64,000 nucleotides of DNA from Caldatribacterium sp964426875. Its GTDB lineage: Bacteria > Atribacterota > Atribacteria > Atribacterales > Caldatribacteriaceae. Below the pieces are notes generated by a model. That model saw only the letters and a program-made list of their open reading frames with translations. It was not told the DNA's origin and did not search any database. Made by a program: the position numbers and the translations under genes. The DNA is taken from NCBI GenBank assembly GCA_964426875.1, contig CAYRSB010000003.1, positions 1 to 64,000 of the forward strand, in the 5' to 3' direction. Shown one piece after another: positions 24,198 to 32,480 of the stretch. Each line of letters starts with the position of its first letter. The stretch's first letter is position 1.

Positions 24198-25565
24198 TCA
24201 CCTCTTGTGCTTCCACAGCCGGACATGGAGAACACTTTTGCTATTTTCCTGAACTCCCACCCTTTCGTCAAGAGCTAAGCCGGGCATCCAGAGGATCTTT
24301 TCCCGATCACAGAGAAAGGGAAGCAGTCTCCTCCACTCTCGAATAATACCAAATTCCTCGAAAAGTTCCTTAACCTTCCTTTCCTTACCGGCCCACGCAA
24401 TACGGTCGCCTTCTTGAAAGTTTCGAAGGTAAAAAGGGGGCACACATTTCTCAAAGTCTAAGGCGGTTTGCCACACTGTTCTCTTTTCTGAAGAGGAGGG
24501 TGGAACAAAGCCTCCTTCTATAGCGAGGCCAAGCTCGGAGATGAGAGAGGTCCCCGGGAGTTCAAGAGAAAAGCAAAAAGGTGGTATTTCCACCAGAGGC
24601 AAGGATGAAAAGGAAGCCCAGAGACGTCCGGAGTTTACGTAGACCCGCATTTTCCCAGGAAGGAACACCTCTCCCTTTCTCTTTTCCACAAGACGCACTA
24701 TACTCTCTATTTGACTCCGGGTGATGTCCCAGAGCGTTCCTCGTGCTTCTTTGAGAAAATGCCGTACCATAAGTTCTCGCTCTCCAGGTGGAGCAAGAAG
24801 GAAGACATCGAGGTCTACACACAAAGCATCTCTTATCCTCATTGTAGAAAGAGAAGGCATCTCTCGACAATTCATGGCTTCCTGAGCATTGAGAGAAAGT
24901 CGAAAAATGGCCTCAGAAACCCTCGGATTCACTTCTTCAAGGAGTGGGAGGAGGACATGACGAACTTTGTTGCGGAGAAAAGAGAGATTAAGATTGGAAC
25001 TGTCCTCAACAAAAGGAATGCCCTCTTTGGTGAGGAATTCACGAATTTCTTTCCGCCGCACGCTGAGAAGCGGTCGAACATATATCCCCTCCTTGGGAAG
25101 CATGCCTGAAAGTCCAATAAGGCCTGTTCCTCGAATGATGTTCATGAGGACCGTCTCCACCTGATCTTCATAGGTGTGTCCCAGAGCAACACAGGAAGCG
25201 CCCTCTTTCTCCACGTATTCTCTGAAAACCCCGTACCGTACCATACGGGCTGCCTCCTCTAAGGAAAGTTTCTGTGACTCGCGTACGGATTGTACATTTC
25301 TCCTTTCCACAACGATGGGTACCCCCCGCTCCTTTGCCCAACGGAGGCAAAAGGCTTCATCCCGCTCGGACTCCTCACCCCGCAACATGTGGTTCACATG
25401 AAGGAGCAAAAGCCCTATGTTAAGGGAGGATCTTAGGCGACAAAGGAGCTCTGCAAGGGCGGTGGAATCCGGACCTCCGGAGAAGGCCACAAGTACCAAA
25501 GATGCAGGAGCGAAGAGAGAATGCTCCTTGATGAACCGGTAGACTCTCTTTTCCAGTATTCCCAC
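24198..25565 (-). CDS. tilS: tRNA(Ile)-lysidine synthase TilS
   Basis: A protein of about 455 residues that modifies C34 of the CAU-anticodon tRNA-Ile to lysidine, preventing misreading of AUG. The N-type ATP pyrophosphatase loop FSGGPDST, the LLHVNHMLRG and GHTYEDQVETVLMNIIRGTG motifs, and a C-terminal TilS domain (about residues 360-455) are visible. The GTG at 25565 is placed 7 bp behind GAAGGG; GTG at 25580 is an alternative that nearly touches the tRNA gene upstream. It is the first protein gene of a tRNA-Met-tilS-hpt-ftsH unit. Confidence 0.93.
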   Translation of the reverse strand: MGILEKRVYRFIKEHSLFAPASLVLVAFSGGPDSTALAELLCRLRSSLNIGLLLLHVNHMLRGEESERDEAFCLRWAKERGVPIVVERRNVQSVRESQKLSLEEAARMVRYGVFREYVEKEGASCVALGHTYEDQVETVLMNIIRGTGLIGLSGMLPKEGIYVRPLLSVRRKEIREFLTKEGIPFVEDSSNLNLSFLRNKVRHVLLPLLEEVNPRVSEAIFRLSLNAQEAMNCREMPSLSTMRIRDALCVDLDVFLLAPPGERELMVRHFLKEARGTLWDITRSQIESIVRLVEKRKGEVFLPGKMRVYVNSGRLWASFSSLPLVEIPPFCFSLELPGTSLISELGLAIEGGFVPPSSSEKRTVWQTALDFEKCVPPFYLRNFQEGDRIAWAGKERKVKELFEEFGIIREWRRLLPFLCDREKILWMPGLALDERVGVQENSKSVLHVRLWKHKR

Positions 25566-25584
25566 TGTCAAACCCTTCACAGTC

Positions 25585-25660
25585 TGGTGGCGGTGCAGGG
25601 ATTCGAACCCCGGCGCTCCGGGTATGAGCCGGATGCTCTGACCACCTGAGCTACACCGCC
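25585..25660 (-). tRNA. tRNA-Met, elongator (anticodon CAT)
   Basis: A 76-nt cloverleaf with encoded CCA. The acceptor stem is GGCGGTG/CACCGCC, the anticodon loop CTCATAC is closed by TCCGG/CCGGA, and the T arm carries GGTTCGAATCC. The anticodon stem lacks the GGG/CCC pairs of initiators and base 1 pairs, so it is not initiator tRNA. Acceptor positions 4-5 are G-G rather than the C-C of TilS substrate tRNA-Ile, so elongator Met is preferred, although the gene lies directly upstream of tilS. Confidence 0.9.
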
Positions 25661-25671
25661 ACCCACTTTTT

Positions 25672-25699
25672 ATTATACTAAGGAACCCAAAAAAAACAA
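25672..25699 (-). promoter_or_regulatory. Promoter of tRNA-Met-tilS-hpt-ftsH
   Basis: Minus strand TTGTTT (25694-25699), 16 bp, perfect TATAAT (25672-25677), placing the start site 5-6 bp before the tRNA 5' end. A divergent -10 TATACT for ttuA lies at 25736-25741. Confidence 0.6.
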
Positions 25700-25759
25700 G
25701 AACCTGACAGGACCCTCAACGGCGGCACCTTAGTGTATACTTAGAGAAAGAGAGGATGA

Positions 25760-26683
25760 GTGAAGGAGATGAAATGCACCCGGTGTAAGAAACCTGCCTT
25801 CGTGAAGCTCAGACGCCACAACGCCGCCTTCTGTGAAGAATGCTTCAATCTTTTCTTTGAACGCCAGGTGGAAGGGGCCATCCACCGAAAACGAATGTTC
25901 ACTAAGGAAGAAAACATCCTCGTCGGGGTTTCGGGTGGGAAGGACAGCATGGTTCTCTGGTACTACCTCCACCGGGCAGGATACAGAATCACAGGAGTTC
26001 ACGTTTTTCTGGGCATTGGAGAGTATTCGGAGAGATCCAGAGAAGTGGTAGAGAGCTTCTCTCACCTCCATGGCCTACCTCTCCATATCATCGATATCAA
26101 GAACCTTATAGGGTGTCATCTTCCGGAGGCGACCAGAAGGCTTCGAGAACGAGCGCCCTGTTCTCTCTGCGGTACTATCAAGCGCCATCTTTTGAATCGA
26201 TTCGCTTTTGAGAAGGATTTTCGTGTGTACGCCACCGGCCACAACCTGGATGATGAGGCAGCAACCCTTCTGGGCAACTTACTCCACTGGCAGGTAGAGT
26301 ACCTCGCTCACCAGGACCCCTATCTTCCCAGTTCGCATCCCAAAATGACTCGAAAGGTGAAACCCTTCTATACCCTGACTGAGGAGGAAATTCTGCAGTA
26401 TGCAAGGCTCCATCGCATTCCTTTTGTTCCCGAGCGGTGTCCCCTCTCTCAGAGAGCTAAAAGCCTAAATTACAAGGAGGCTCTGACACTCCTTGAGGAA
26501 AGATCTCCAGGGACAAAAACCATGTTCTTCTTAGGGTTTCTTGAAAGAGGTAAGAAGTACTTCGAGGAGAAGGAGAGTTTCCCTGCGCTGGGAGAATGTA
26601 CAAGGTGTGGTATGCCCACCACCCAGGAAGTTTGCAATTTCTGTCGAATTGTGGAAAAACTGCAAAGAGGGGAGGGAAGATGA
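25760..26683 (+). CDS. ttuA: tRNA-5-methyluridine(54) 2-sulfurtransferase TtuA
   Basis: A 307-residue TtcA/TtuA-type enzyme that thiolates ribothymidine 54 of tRNA, a modification that stabilises tRNA at high temperature. It has an N-terminal zinc finger (CTRC ... CEEC), the PP-loop VSGGKDSM, the iron-sulfur cysteines CSLC (about residues 134-137) and PERC (about 230), and a C-terminal zinc finger (CTRC ... CNFC). This four-part layout is the TtuA pattern. The GTG at 25760 follows AGAGG. It is the first gene of a three-gene unit, one base before the kinase gene. It is the best thermophily marker in the window. Confidence 0.92.
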   Translation: MKEMKCTRCKKPAFVKLRRHNAAFCEECFNLFFERQVEGAIHRKRMFTKEENILVGVSGGKDSMVLWYYLHRAGYRITGVHVFLGIGEYSERSREVVESFSHLHGLPLHIIDIKNLIGCHLPEATRRLRERAPCSLCGTIKRHLLNRFAFEKDFRVYATGHNLDDEAATLLGNLLHWQVEYLAHQDPYLPSSHPKMTRKVKPFYTLTEEEILQYARLHRIPFVPERCPLSQRAKSLNYKEALTLLEERSPGTKTMFFLGFLERGKKYFEEKESFPALGECTRCGMPTTQEVCNFCRIVEKLQRGEGR

Positions 26684-26684
26684 A

Positions 26685-27875
26685 GTGCGCATTTTGGCAG
26701 TGAACAGTGGGGGGTCCTCCATAAAGTATGAGCTCTTCGAAATGGGTGAGGAGGAAAAATCTCTCCTTCGGGGAAACATCAAGCGTCTGTATCGGCCAGA
26801 TTCCCTGTTGGAGCAGAATTCTCAGCGAGGGGTCATCTCTAAAACCGAGCCTCATCTTGACCACGAGAAGGGATTACATCTCATGCTTGAGGCGCTCACC
26901 GAGAGTGGTTACCTCCGGAGCCTTTCAGAACTTGAGGCTATAGGAATAAAGCTCATCAATGGTGGGAAAAAGGTTGTCCAGACGAGCTTCATTGATGATA
27001 ACGTTCTTGAGGCTCTGAAGGATCTTGCCGGAGTGACTCCGGTACATAATCCCCCGGCCCTCCTTGCTATAGAAATCTTCCGCAGGATTGTCCCCCGCGT
27101 TCCCTTAGTGGGAGTCTTTGAGACCACTTTCCATCTATCCTTGCCCCAGGCCCACCGGGTCTATGGCCTTCCATGGCACTTGAGCACTCAATATGGCCTC
27201 GAGAAACTAGGATTTCATGGTAACTCATACCGATATATTGCCGAACACATCGCTATGCTCACCCCTCTCCACAGGAAGGTCGTAGCCTGCCATTTGGGAA
27301 GTGGATGCAGTGTATGTGCCATAAAAGATGGGAAATCCTTTGATATCTCAAGCGGATTCACCCCTCAAAGCGGTGTCATCATGTCCACCCGTCCGGGGGA
27401 TTTCGATGCACAGGTTCTCCTATACCTTGAAGAGAAGGCAGGGCTTTCCCCCCAGGACCTCAATCGCCTCCTTACGAAAGAATCAGGACTTTTGGGCATC
27501 TCAGGAATCAGTGGAGAGATGTGGGAAATAGAGAGAGCGGCTCAAGAGGGCAACGCGAGGGCCCGCCTGGCCATCGAGGTTTTCGTGTACCAGGTAAAGA
27601 AATACATCGGAGGCTTTGCTGCCCTCATGGGTGGTATTGAGAGTCTGGTATTCACCGGTGGCATTGGAGAGAATGACCCCTCTATGCGCCAGGAAATTTG
27701 CCAAAGTCTTGCCTTTTTGGGTATTTCCATTGACCCGGACCTCAACAAAGCTATGATAGGTGGAAAAGAGGGGAAAATCAGCAATTCCTCGACAGAAGTG
27801 TGGGTTGTACCGACGTGGGAAGAACTCATGGTGGCCCGGGAAACGGCAAGTCTTCTTAAAAAAGAGAGGAGATGA
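26685..27875 (+). CDS. Acetate kinase-like ASKHA acyl kinase (divergent active site)
   Basis: A 396-residue acetate/propionate kinase family member. Family blocks are present: VNSGGSSIKYELF at the N terminus, TPVHNPP, LGFHGNS, CHLGSGCSV, MSTRPGDFD (substrate Arg retained) and FTGGIGEN near the end. Two catalytic-site positions differ from typical AckA: the GHRVVHGG block reads GIKLINGG, so the essential Arg is Lys, and FDTAFH reads FETTFH, so Asp is Glu. Acetate kinase activity is therefore doubtful. The GTG at 26685 follows GGAGG by 9 bp, directly after ttuA. Confidence 0.85.
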   Translation: MRILAVNSGGSSIKYELFEMGEEEKSLLRGNIKRLYRPDSLLEQNSQRGVISKTEPHLDHEKGLHLMLEALTESGYLRSLSELEAIGIKLINGGKKVVQTSFIDDNVLEALKDLAGVTPVHNPPALLAIEIFRRIVPRVPLVGVFETTFHLSLPQAHRVYGLPWHLSTQYGLEKLGFHGNSYRYIAEHIAMLTPLHRKVVACHLGSGCSVCAIKDGKSFDISSGFTPQSGVIMSTRPGDFDAQVLLYLEEKAGLSPQDLNRLLTKESGLLGISGISGEMWEIERAAQEGNARARLAIEVFVYQVKKYIGGFAALMGGIESLVFTGGIGENDPSMRQEICQSLAFLGISIDPDLNKAMIGGKEGKISNSSTEVWVVPTWEELMVARETASLLKKERR

Positions 27876-27879
27876 GAGA

Positions 27880-28329
27880 ATGTCCCTGGCTTCGAAATAT
27901 CACCAAGAGGGTTTCAATTGTGCGGAATCCGTTCTCTTGGCTCTTTGCCGGGAAATGGGCATCGAAAGTTCTCTCATACCCCGAATTGCTACCGGTTTTG
28001 GGGGAGGAATAGGCCACACAGGGGATATCTGTGGAGCAGTAACCGGCGCAGTGATGGCCCTGGGAATACGCTTCGGCCGAAGCGATCCCCAAGACAAGGA
28101 AACGAGAGATAAGCTCTACCTTCTGGTAGAGTCCTTTTTAAGAGAAGCGGAAAAGAACCTGGGGCACCTTGATTGCTTGAGTCTTATCGGCGTTCGTCTC
28201 AACACCGAAGAGGGCCTCAAGCGGTACCGAAGAGAAAACCTTAGAGAGAAGTGCCGCTTAATTGTCACCACCGTGGAGAGTATCGCCTTGCAGTACCTCC
28301 ATGGTGATGACTCTGCTCAGGTTCTGTAG
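27880..28329 (+). CDS. C_GCAxxG_C_C family redox protein
   Basis: A 149-residue protein of the C_GCAxxG_C_C family. The defining cysteines are in place: an early FNCAESVLLALC, the central GDICGAVTGAVMALG (here CGAVTG) and C-terminal DCLSL and EKCRL. Members are thought to bind a cluster or act in redox reactions, mostly in anaerobes; the function is not established. The ATG at 27880 is behind GGAG, 4 bp after the kinase gene. The 3' end overlaps the convergent fucK-like gene by 13 bp. Confidence 0.85.
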   Translation: MSLASKYHQEGFNCAESVLLALCREMGIESSLIPRIATGFGGGIGHTGDICGAVTGAVMALGIRFGRSDPQDKETRDKLYLLVESFLREAEKNLGHLDCLSLIGVRLNTEEGLKRYRRENLREKCRLIVTTVESIALQYLHGDDSAQVL

Positions 28330-29822
28330 TGTTCCTCAAGAAGCAAGGGGATCCGAGTATAACGTTCGAAGAGTTCGTCGTACACTTCCCGCCCTGGAGA
28401 TGGTTCAAAGACCCGGGTGGTAAGGGAGACGCTTTTCTTGGCTTCTTCGAGGTTCCTGACGTATCCTGTTCCCACCATGGCAAAGAGGGTAGCCCCGAGG
28501 ACCGTTGCCTCTTCACAGGAAGTGACGACAACTGGAAGGTTCAAAACATCAGCACGAATGCGGTTCCACAACCAGTTCTTTGCTCCCCCTCCCACCACAA
28601 CAACTCTTTGGGGTTCCCAAAAGAAAGCCCTCTTGATAGCGTGAATAGCCTGTTTGAGCTGAAAGGCGAGCCCTTCAAAAGCAGCCCTGGCAATCTGGGC
28701 CCGGTCCGAGGTAAGACTAAGGCCGAGGACTGTTCCCTTGGTTCCATAAGGTTTGTGGGGACCGGAGGGCATGAAGGAAGGCACAAGGAAAATTCCCCCT
28801 GCTCCTGCAGCCACAGAGGAGGCGGCTTCAATGATGTGCCCGTAGATGTTCTTCTCATCCTTGATATCAGCAAAAAAGTTCCGACGAACCCACTCTACGA
28901 CCCCACCAGCAATCATGAGCATCTGGGGATTCCAGAATCCCTCCTCAGCATCGAGTTCTACCAGCATCCCCATAGAGAAGGCAATTTCCGAATCTCGATA
29001 GTAAGGAAGCCGCAGAGCGGCAATCTCCCAAGTGCCGGAGCTTAAAACGAGTTCGTTCTCCCTGGCGAGGGAACCGATGATGGCGAATTGAGTATCGTGA
29101 CCGGCGGAGGTTACCGGAGTTCCCTTGGGTATACCGGTTTCTTGGCTTGCTTTCCCAGTGACCGTCCCGATAATCTCGCCACTTTTTACCACTCGGGGGA
29201 GAAAGTCGGGATTCAGTCCGACAAGGGAGAGAAGCCGATTAGACCACTTTCTCTCCTTAATGTCCATCATCATGGTTGTGGACGCCGAAGTATAATCAAT
29301 GGTTGCCTCTCCTGTGAGTTTGAGATTCAAGAGCCCCGGCATCATGAGAAAGTACTTTGCCTCATTCAAGGCTTCAGGGGCATTTTCTCTCAGCCAGAGG
29401 AGTTTCAAAAGGGTATTGAAGGGGATGACTTGGTATCCTGTTATCCTGAATATTTCTCGAGCGCTGAGAAGTTCAACAACTTTTCTCGCCCAGATTTCCG
29501 TACGGGAACATTGCCAGGAAATGACCGGGTATGCGAGACTTCCATCTTCTCTTACTGGTGCTCCATCGGCCCCAAAGGTTGTGACTGCTACAGCTTGCAC
29601 TCCCTGTCCGACTTCGGCGATGACTCCCCGAATGGCCTGACAGAGTTTTCCCCATATCTCTTCAAGATCCCACACAAGGTAATGCTCCATCCCCTCTTGG
29701 TGCTTAGGAGCGTTGGGAAAGGAGACCAAAGAAAGAATGTCCCCCTTGGGATCCATCGCTACAGCTCTTATGCTCGTTGCACCACAGTCTAAAATTAAAA
29801 AGTATTCCCTCTCTACGTTCAT
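28317..29822 (-). CDS. fucK: L-fuculokinase-like FGGY carbohydrate kinase
   Basis: A 501-residue FGGY-family kinase closely resembling E. coli FucK in its blocks: LILDCGATSIRAVAMD, AVTTFGADGAPV, YPVISWQCSRTEIW, FNTLLKLLWL, SAGHDTQFA, LSSGTWEIAAL and VVVVGGGAKNWLWN. It would phosphorylate L-fuculose or a related ketose at position 1. No fucose isomerase or aldolase gene is in the window, so the physiological substrate is open. It ends the long minus-strand gene run, 11 bp after the eRF1-like gene. Confidence 0.88.
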   Translation of the reverse strand: MNVEREYFLILDCGATSIRAVAMDPKGDILSLVSFPNAPKHQEGMEHYLVWDLEEIWGKLCQAIRGVIAEVGQGVQAVAVTTFGADGAPVREDGSLAYPVISWQCSRTEIWARKVVELLSAREIFRITGYQVIPFNTLLKLLWLRENAPEALNEAKYFLMMPGLLNLKLTGEATIDYTSASTTMMMDIKERKWSNRLLSLVGLNPDFLPRVVKSGEIIGTVTGKASQETGIPKGTPVTSAGHDTQFAIIGSLARENELVLSSGTWEIAALRLPYYRDSEIAFSMGMLVELDAEEGFWNPQMLMIAGGVVEWVRRNFFADIKDEKNIYGHIIEAASSVAAGAGGIFLVPSFMPSGPHKPYGTKGTVLGLSLTSDRAQIARAAFEGLAFQLKQAIHAIKRAFFWEPQRVVVVGGGAKNWLWNRIRADVLNLPVVVTSCEEATVLGATLFAMVGTGYVRNLEEAKKSVSLTTRVFEPSPGREVYDELFERYTRIPLLLEEHYRT

Positions 29823-29833
29823 TTTTCCTCACC

Positions 29834-30958
29834 TCACACTTGGAAACGAAGGAAAGCCCCAATGCGTTGTATTGCCCCAAGCCTATCATTGGAGGAACTG
29901 ATGTATTTCACTTCGCCTTTTTGGAGGACAGCTAACTCAAGCATTTCTTCCACAACATTGTCAATTCTTCCCCTTTTCTGCCCACAGAGTTCACACACTC
30001 CTTCGGAGAGCGCCATCGTTTTACACGACGCACACAGGAATCCCGGCTCCGCGTAGTTTTCATCCACAACGAGCATCTGGCAGGCACCAAAAGACACTGC
30101 CCTGAGGACATTGGCTATCCCCACCGTGGCCAAGTCGGCATTCCCTACCATGGTAACCAGGCGATTGATGAGCCGGTTATCCTCTTCATCCAGAACTTCC
30201 CTCTCAATTTTCAAAGCAGTCTCAAGTATTTCAGAGGGTTCACTCTTGGGACTTACCTCTACTCTCCCCCTGAGCCGTTCCCGAAGGTAAGAATGGAGAA
30301 CACGCTCAAAAAGGGAGTAATCCTCTCCTTTTATGCCTACAAAGAGAACCTCAAAGCGCTTTTGGCGAAAGTGGTCAAGGAGAATATCAGAGATTTCCTG
30401 AAAGTGATGGAGCATCTTGTTCTCTATACTCCGAGTAATCCGCCATTCGTCAAGGCCGTACCATCCGCCTTCCCTAATCTTTTGAGGGACTTCAAAATAG
30501 TATGGTTCGTGCTCTCGGGTTTCCCCCATATAAACTTCGAAGAAGCGAGCTCCTTTGTGGTCTACAAGAACCAGGAATATCCTTCGATATTCATCGAAGA
30601 TTGCAGAAAGAGGCTTCACATAGGGGGAGGGGCCGAAAGAAAGAGTCAACTTCCAGGGTTGGGGCAACTCGTAGACTTCGAAAAAATCGTTCTTTATCCT
30701 GGCAAAAATTGCAAGACCCCGTGTTTTTGGGGAAGGGAGGTAATGGGACAAGTGCTTAAAGAGAAAATGGAGAGACTCTTTGAAGCCTTCGACTTCTCCA
30801 AAACTGGCATATCTCTGGGGGATGATCGCTCGAAGCATCGCTACTTTATCTTCCCAACGGTTTCCCTCCACCTTGCAATACAAAGAAAGAATACCCCCTT
30901 CTTGGGAGTGGACCGAAGATAATCTCAAAAGCTCATCAGCCTCGATAAACCTTCCCAC
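29834..30958 (-). CDS. Bacterial archaeo-eukaryotic release factor (baeRF)-like protein with C-terminal zinc ribbon
   Basis: A 374-residue protein resembling the bacterial eRF1-like families. The middle domain has EGGWYG (about residues 163-168) followed by a helix EWRITRSIENKMLHHFQE, the place where eRF1 carries GGQ; here the Gln is not conserved. The C-terminal L7Ae-like domain carries a zinc ribbon, Cys 309, 312, 322 and 325 (CASC...CELC). Ribosome rescue or recycling has been proposed for such proteins, but the function is unknown. The GTG at 30958 follows AGGAGG by 6 bp and overlaps the end of mtnA by 23 bp. Confidence 0.75.
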   Translation of the reverse strand: MGRFIEADELLRLSSVHSQEGGILSLYCKVEGNRWEDKVAMLRAIIPQRYASFGEVEGFKESLHFLFKHLSHYLPSPKTRGLAIFARIKNDFFEVYELPQPWKLTLSFGPSPYVKPLSAIFDEYRRIFLVLVDHKGARFFEVYMGETREHEPYYFEVPQKIREGGWYGLDEWRITRSIENKMLHHFQEISDILLDHFRQKRFEVLFVGIKGEDYSLFERVLHSYLRERLRGRVEVSPKSEPSEILETALKIEREVLDEEDNRLINRLVTMVGNADLATVGIANVLRAVSFGACQMLVVDENYAEPGFLCASCKTMALSEGVCELCGQKRGRIDNVVEEMLELAVLQKGEVKYISSSNDRLGAIQRIGAFLRFQV

Positions 30959-32009
30959 TCTTACCCTCCTTTCTCTTCAAGCGGAAAAACTTCTCTTTAA
31001 AGGGAGGAGAAACAATACCTTCTTCGGTCACGAAGGCAGTGATAAGAGTATGGGGGGTTACGTCAAAAGCCGGATTTCGCACCGAAGCTCCCAAAGGAGC
31101 TACACTCGCCCCTCCAAAGGATGTGACCTCTTCGGCGCTTCTCTCCTCTATAGGGATATCCATACCGGTTTCGGTGAAAGGGTCCACCGTTGAGAGGGGA
31201 GCAGCCACATAGAAAGGTATTCCATGGTGTTGGGCAAGAACTGCTACCGTGTAAGTGCCGATTTTGTTGGCCGTATCTCCATTCAGGGCTATCCGATCTG
31301 CCCCCACAATGGCCTTGGTGATCTCACCCCGAGACATTAAAAATCCTGCCATGTTGTCACAGATGAGGGTGACGGGTACACCGCTTTTGAGAAGCTCAAA
31401 GGCCGTGAGACGAGAACCCTGCAGAAGCGGGCGGGTTTCATCGGCATACACCACGAGCTTTTTCCCTTCTTTGAGAACTGCCCATAGTATCGTCCCCAGT
31501 GCCGTACCCCATCCACCGCAGGCCAGGGGCCCGGTATTGCAATGGGTGAGCACCCGATCACCGTCTTCAAAGAGCTTTGCTCCAGAGCGAGCAATCCGCT
31601 CTGAGACAAGAGCGTTTTCCCTATCTATAGTTTGGGCCTCTTGTACAAGAAGTGTCACGATATCGACCTCCTTTGCATTCCCCTTACAAAGAGGAAGCCA
31701 CACCCTCCTCATCCTGTCCAGTGCCCAGAAAAGGTTCACCGCCGTGGGGCGGGTGTTACGAAGGTCGCTATCAACCCTCTCAAGAAAGGAGAAAAGATTT
31801 CCCTTTCTCCTGAGGCCTTCAAGGGCTCCTAAACACAGTCCGTACGCCGCTGCTACTCCGATGAGAGGTGCTCCCCTTATCCGGAGCTTCTTTATGGCTT
31901 CGGCGACACATCTGTAGTCCTCGGTTTCGATGTAGGACTCCTCTTTTGGAAGGCGGGTTTGATCGAGAAACCTGATTTTTTCTCCCTTCCATTCAATGGC
32001 CTGAAGCAT
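30936..32009 (-). CDS. mtnA: S-methyl-5-thioribose-1-phosphate isomerase (MtnA)
   Basis: A 357-residue eIF2B-like isomerase that opens 5-methylthioribose 1-phosphate, and in some organisms 5-deoxyribose 1-phosphate, to the ribulose form. Characteristic stretches are KLRIRGAPLIGVAAAYG, RPTAVNLFWALDRM, LTHCNTGPLACGGWGTALG (catalytic Cys), VYADETRPLLQG, VGADRIALNGDTANKIGTY and GIPFYVAAPLSTVD. It lies two genes downstream of a purine nucleoside phosphorylase that could supply its substrate. Confidence 0.95.
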   Translation of the reverse strand: MLQAIEWKGEKIRFLDQTRLPKEESYIETEDYRCVAEAIKKLRIRGAPLIGVAAAYGLCLGALEGLRRKGNLFSFLERVDSDLRNTRPTAVNLFWALDRMRRVWLPLCKGNAKEVDIVTLLVQEAQTIDRENALVSERIARSGAKLFEDGDRVLTHCNTGPLACGGWGTALGTILWAVLKEGKKLVVYADETRPLLQGSRLTAFELLKSGVPVTLICDNMAGFLMSRGEITKAIVGADRIALNGDTANKIGTYTVAVLAQHHGIPFYVAAPLSTVDPFTETGMDIPIEERSAEEVTSFGGASVAPLGASVRNPAFDVTPHTLITAFVTEEGIVSPPFKEKFFRLKRKEGKSGKVYRG

Positions 32010-32024
32010 TGCTCTCCCCCATCC

Positions 32025-32480
32025 TCAGAAAGCTTTTCCTAAAAGCACAAGAAAGGACACAAGAAGAGTGGCCAGAGCCACTCCTCCCACTGCAAAAGGA
32101 AAAATCTCCCAGGTCTTGAACCCAGCAAGAAAAGAGATAAGGGCTCCAGTCCACATCCCGGTGAAAGGAAGAGGGATTCCCACAAAAAACAGAATACCCC
32201 ACTTTCCGTATCTTCGATAGGAGGAAAAACGGCTCTGGGCCCTTTGAGTGTACCACTGCCACAGGTTGTTAAACCATCTCAAGTGCAAGAAAAAGCGCAC
32301 CAGGAGGGGCAAAACGTACATGACCAGAAAGAAGGGCAAGATATTACACACAAAGGCGACAGAGACGACAAGAAAAAGGGGGAGCCTCTCTACAAACACC
32401 CCGTAGGGAAGCGCTCCCCGGACCTCACTTATGGGTAAAAAGGCAAGGAGTGCTACCCGAAGTATCCCCGGAGAATTCAC
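32025..32480 (-). CDS. Small multi-drug export (DUF441-like Sm_multidrug_ex) membrane protein
   Basis: A 151-residue membrane protein of the 'putative small multi-drug export' family, seen from the PISEVRGALPYGV motif near the N terminus and the GIPLPFTGMWTGAL motif in the second half, separated by hydrophobic helices. Despite the family name, the transport role is unproven. The ATG overlaps the stop codon of the nucleoside phosphorylase gene (4 bp), so it is translationally coupled to it. Confidence 0.85.
   Translation of the reverse strand: MNSPGILRVALLAFLPISEVRGALPYGVFVERLPLFLVVSVAFVCNILPFFLVMYVLPLLVRFFLHLRWFNNLWQWYTQRAQSRFSSYRRYGKWGILFFVGIPLPFTGMWTGALISFLAGFKTWEIFPFAVGGVALATLLVSFLVLLGKAF

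Noticed and set aside
25585..25660. Alternative call of this tRNA as tRNA-Ile2 (lysidine)
   Set aside because: The acceptor stem has G4-G5 instead of the C4-C5 determinants, and the loop CTCATACCC resembles elongator Met.
30293..30922. 209-residue plus-strand open frame
   Set aside because: It is antisense to the eRF1-like gene.
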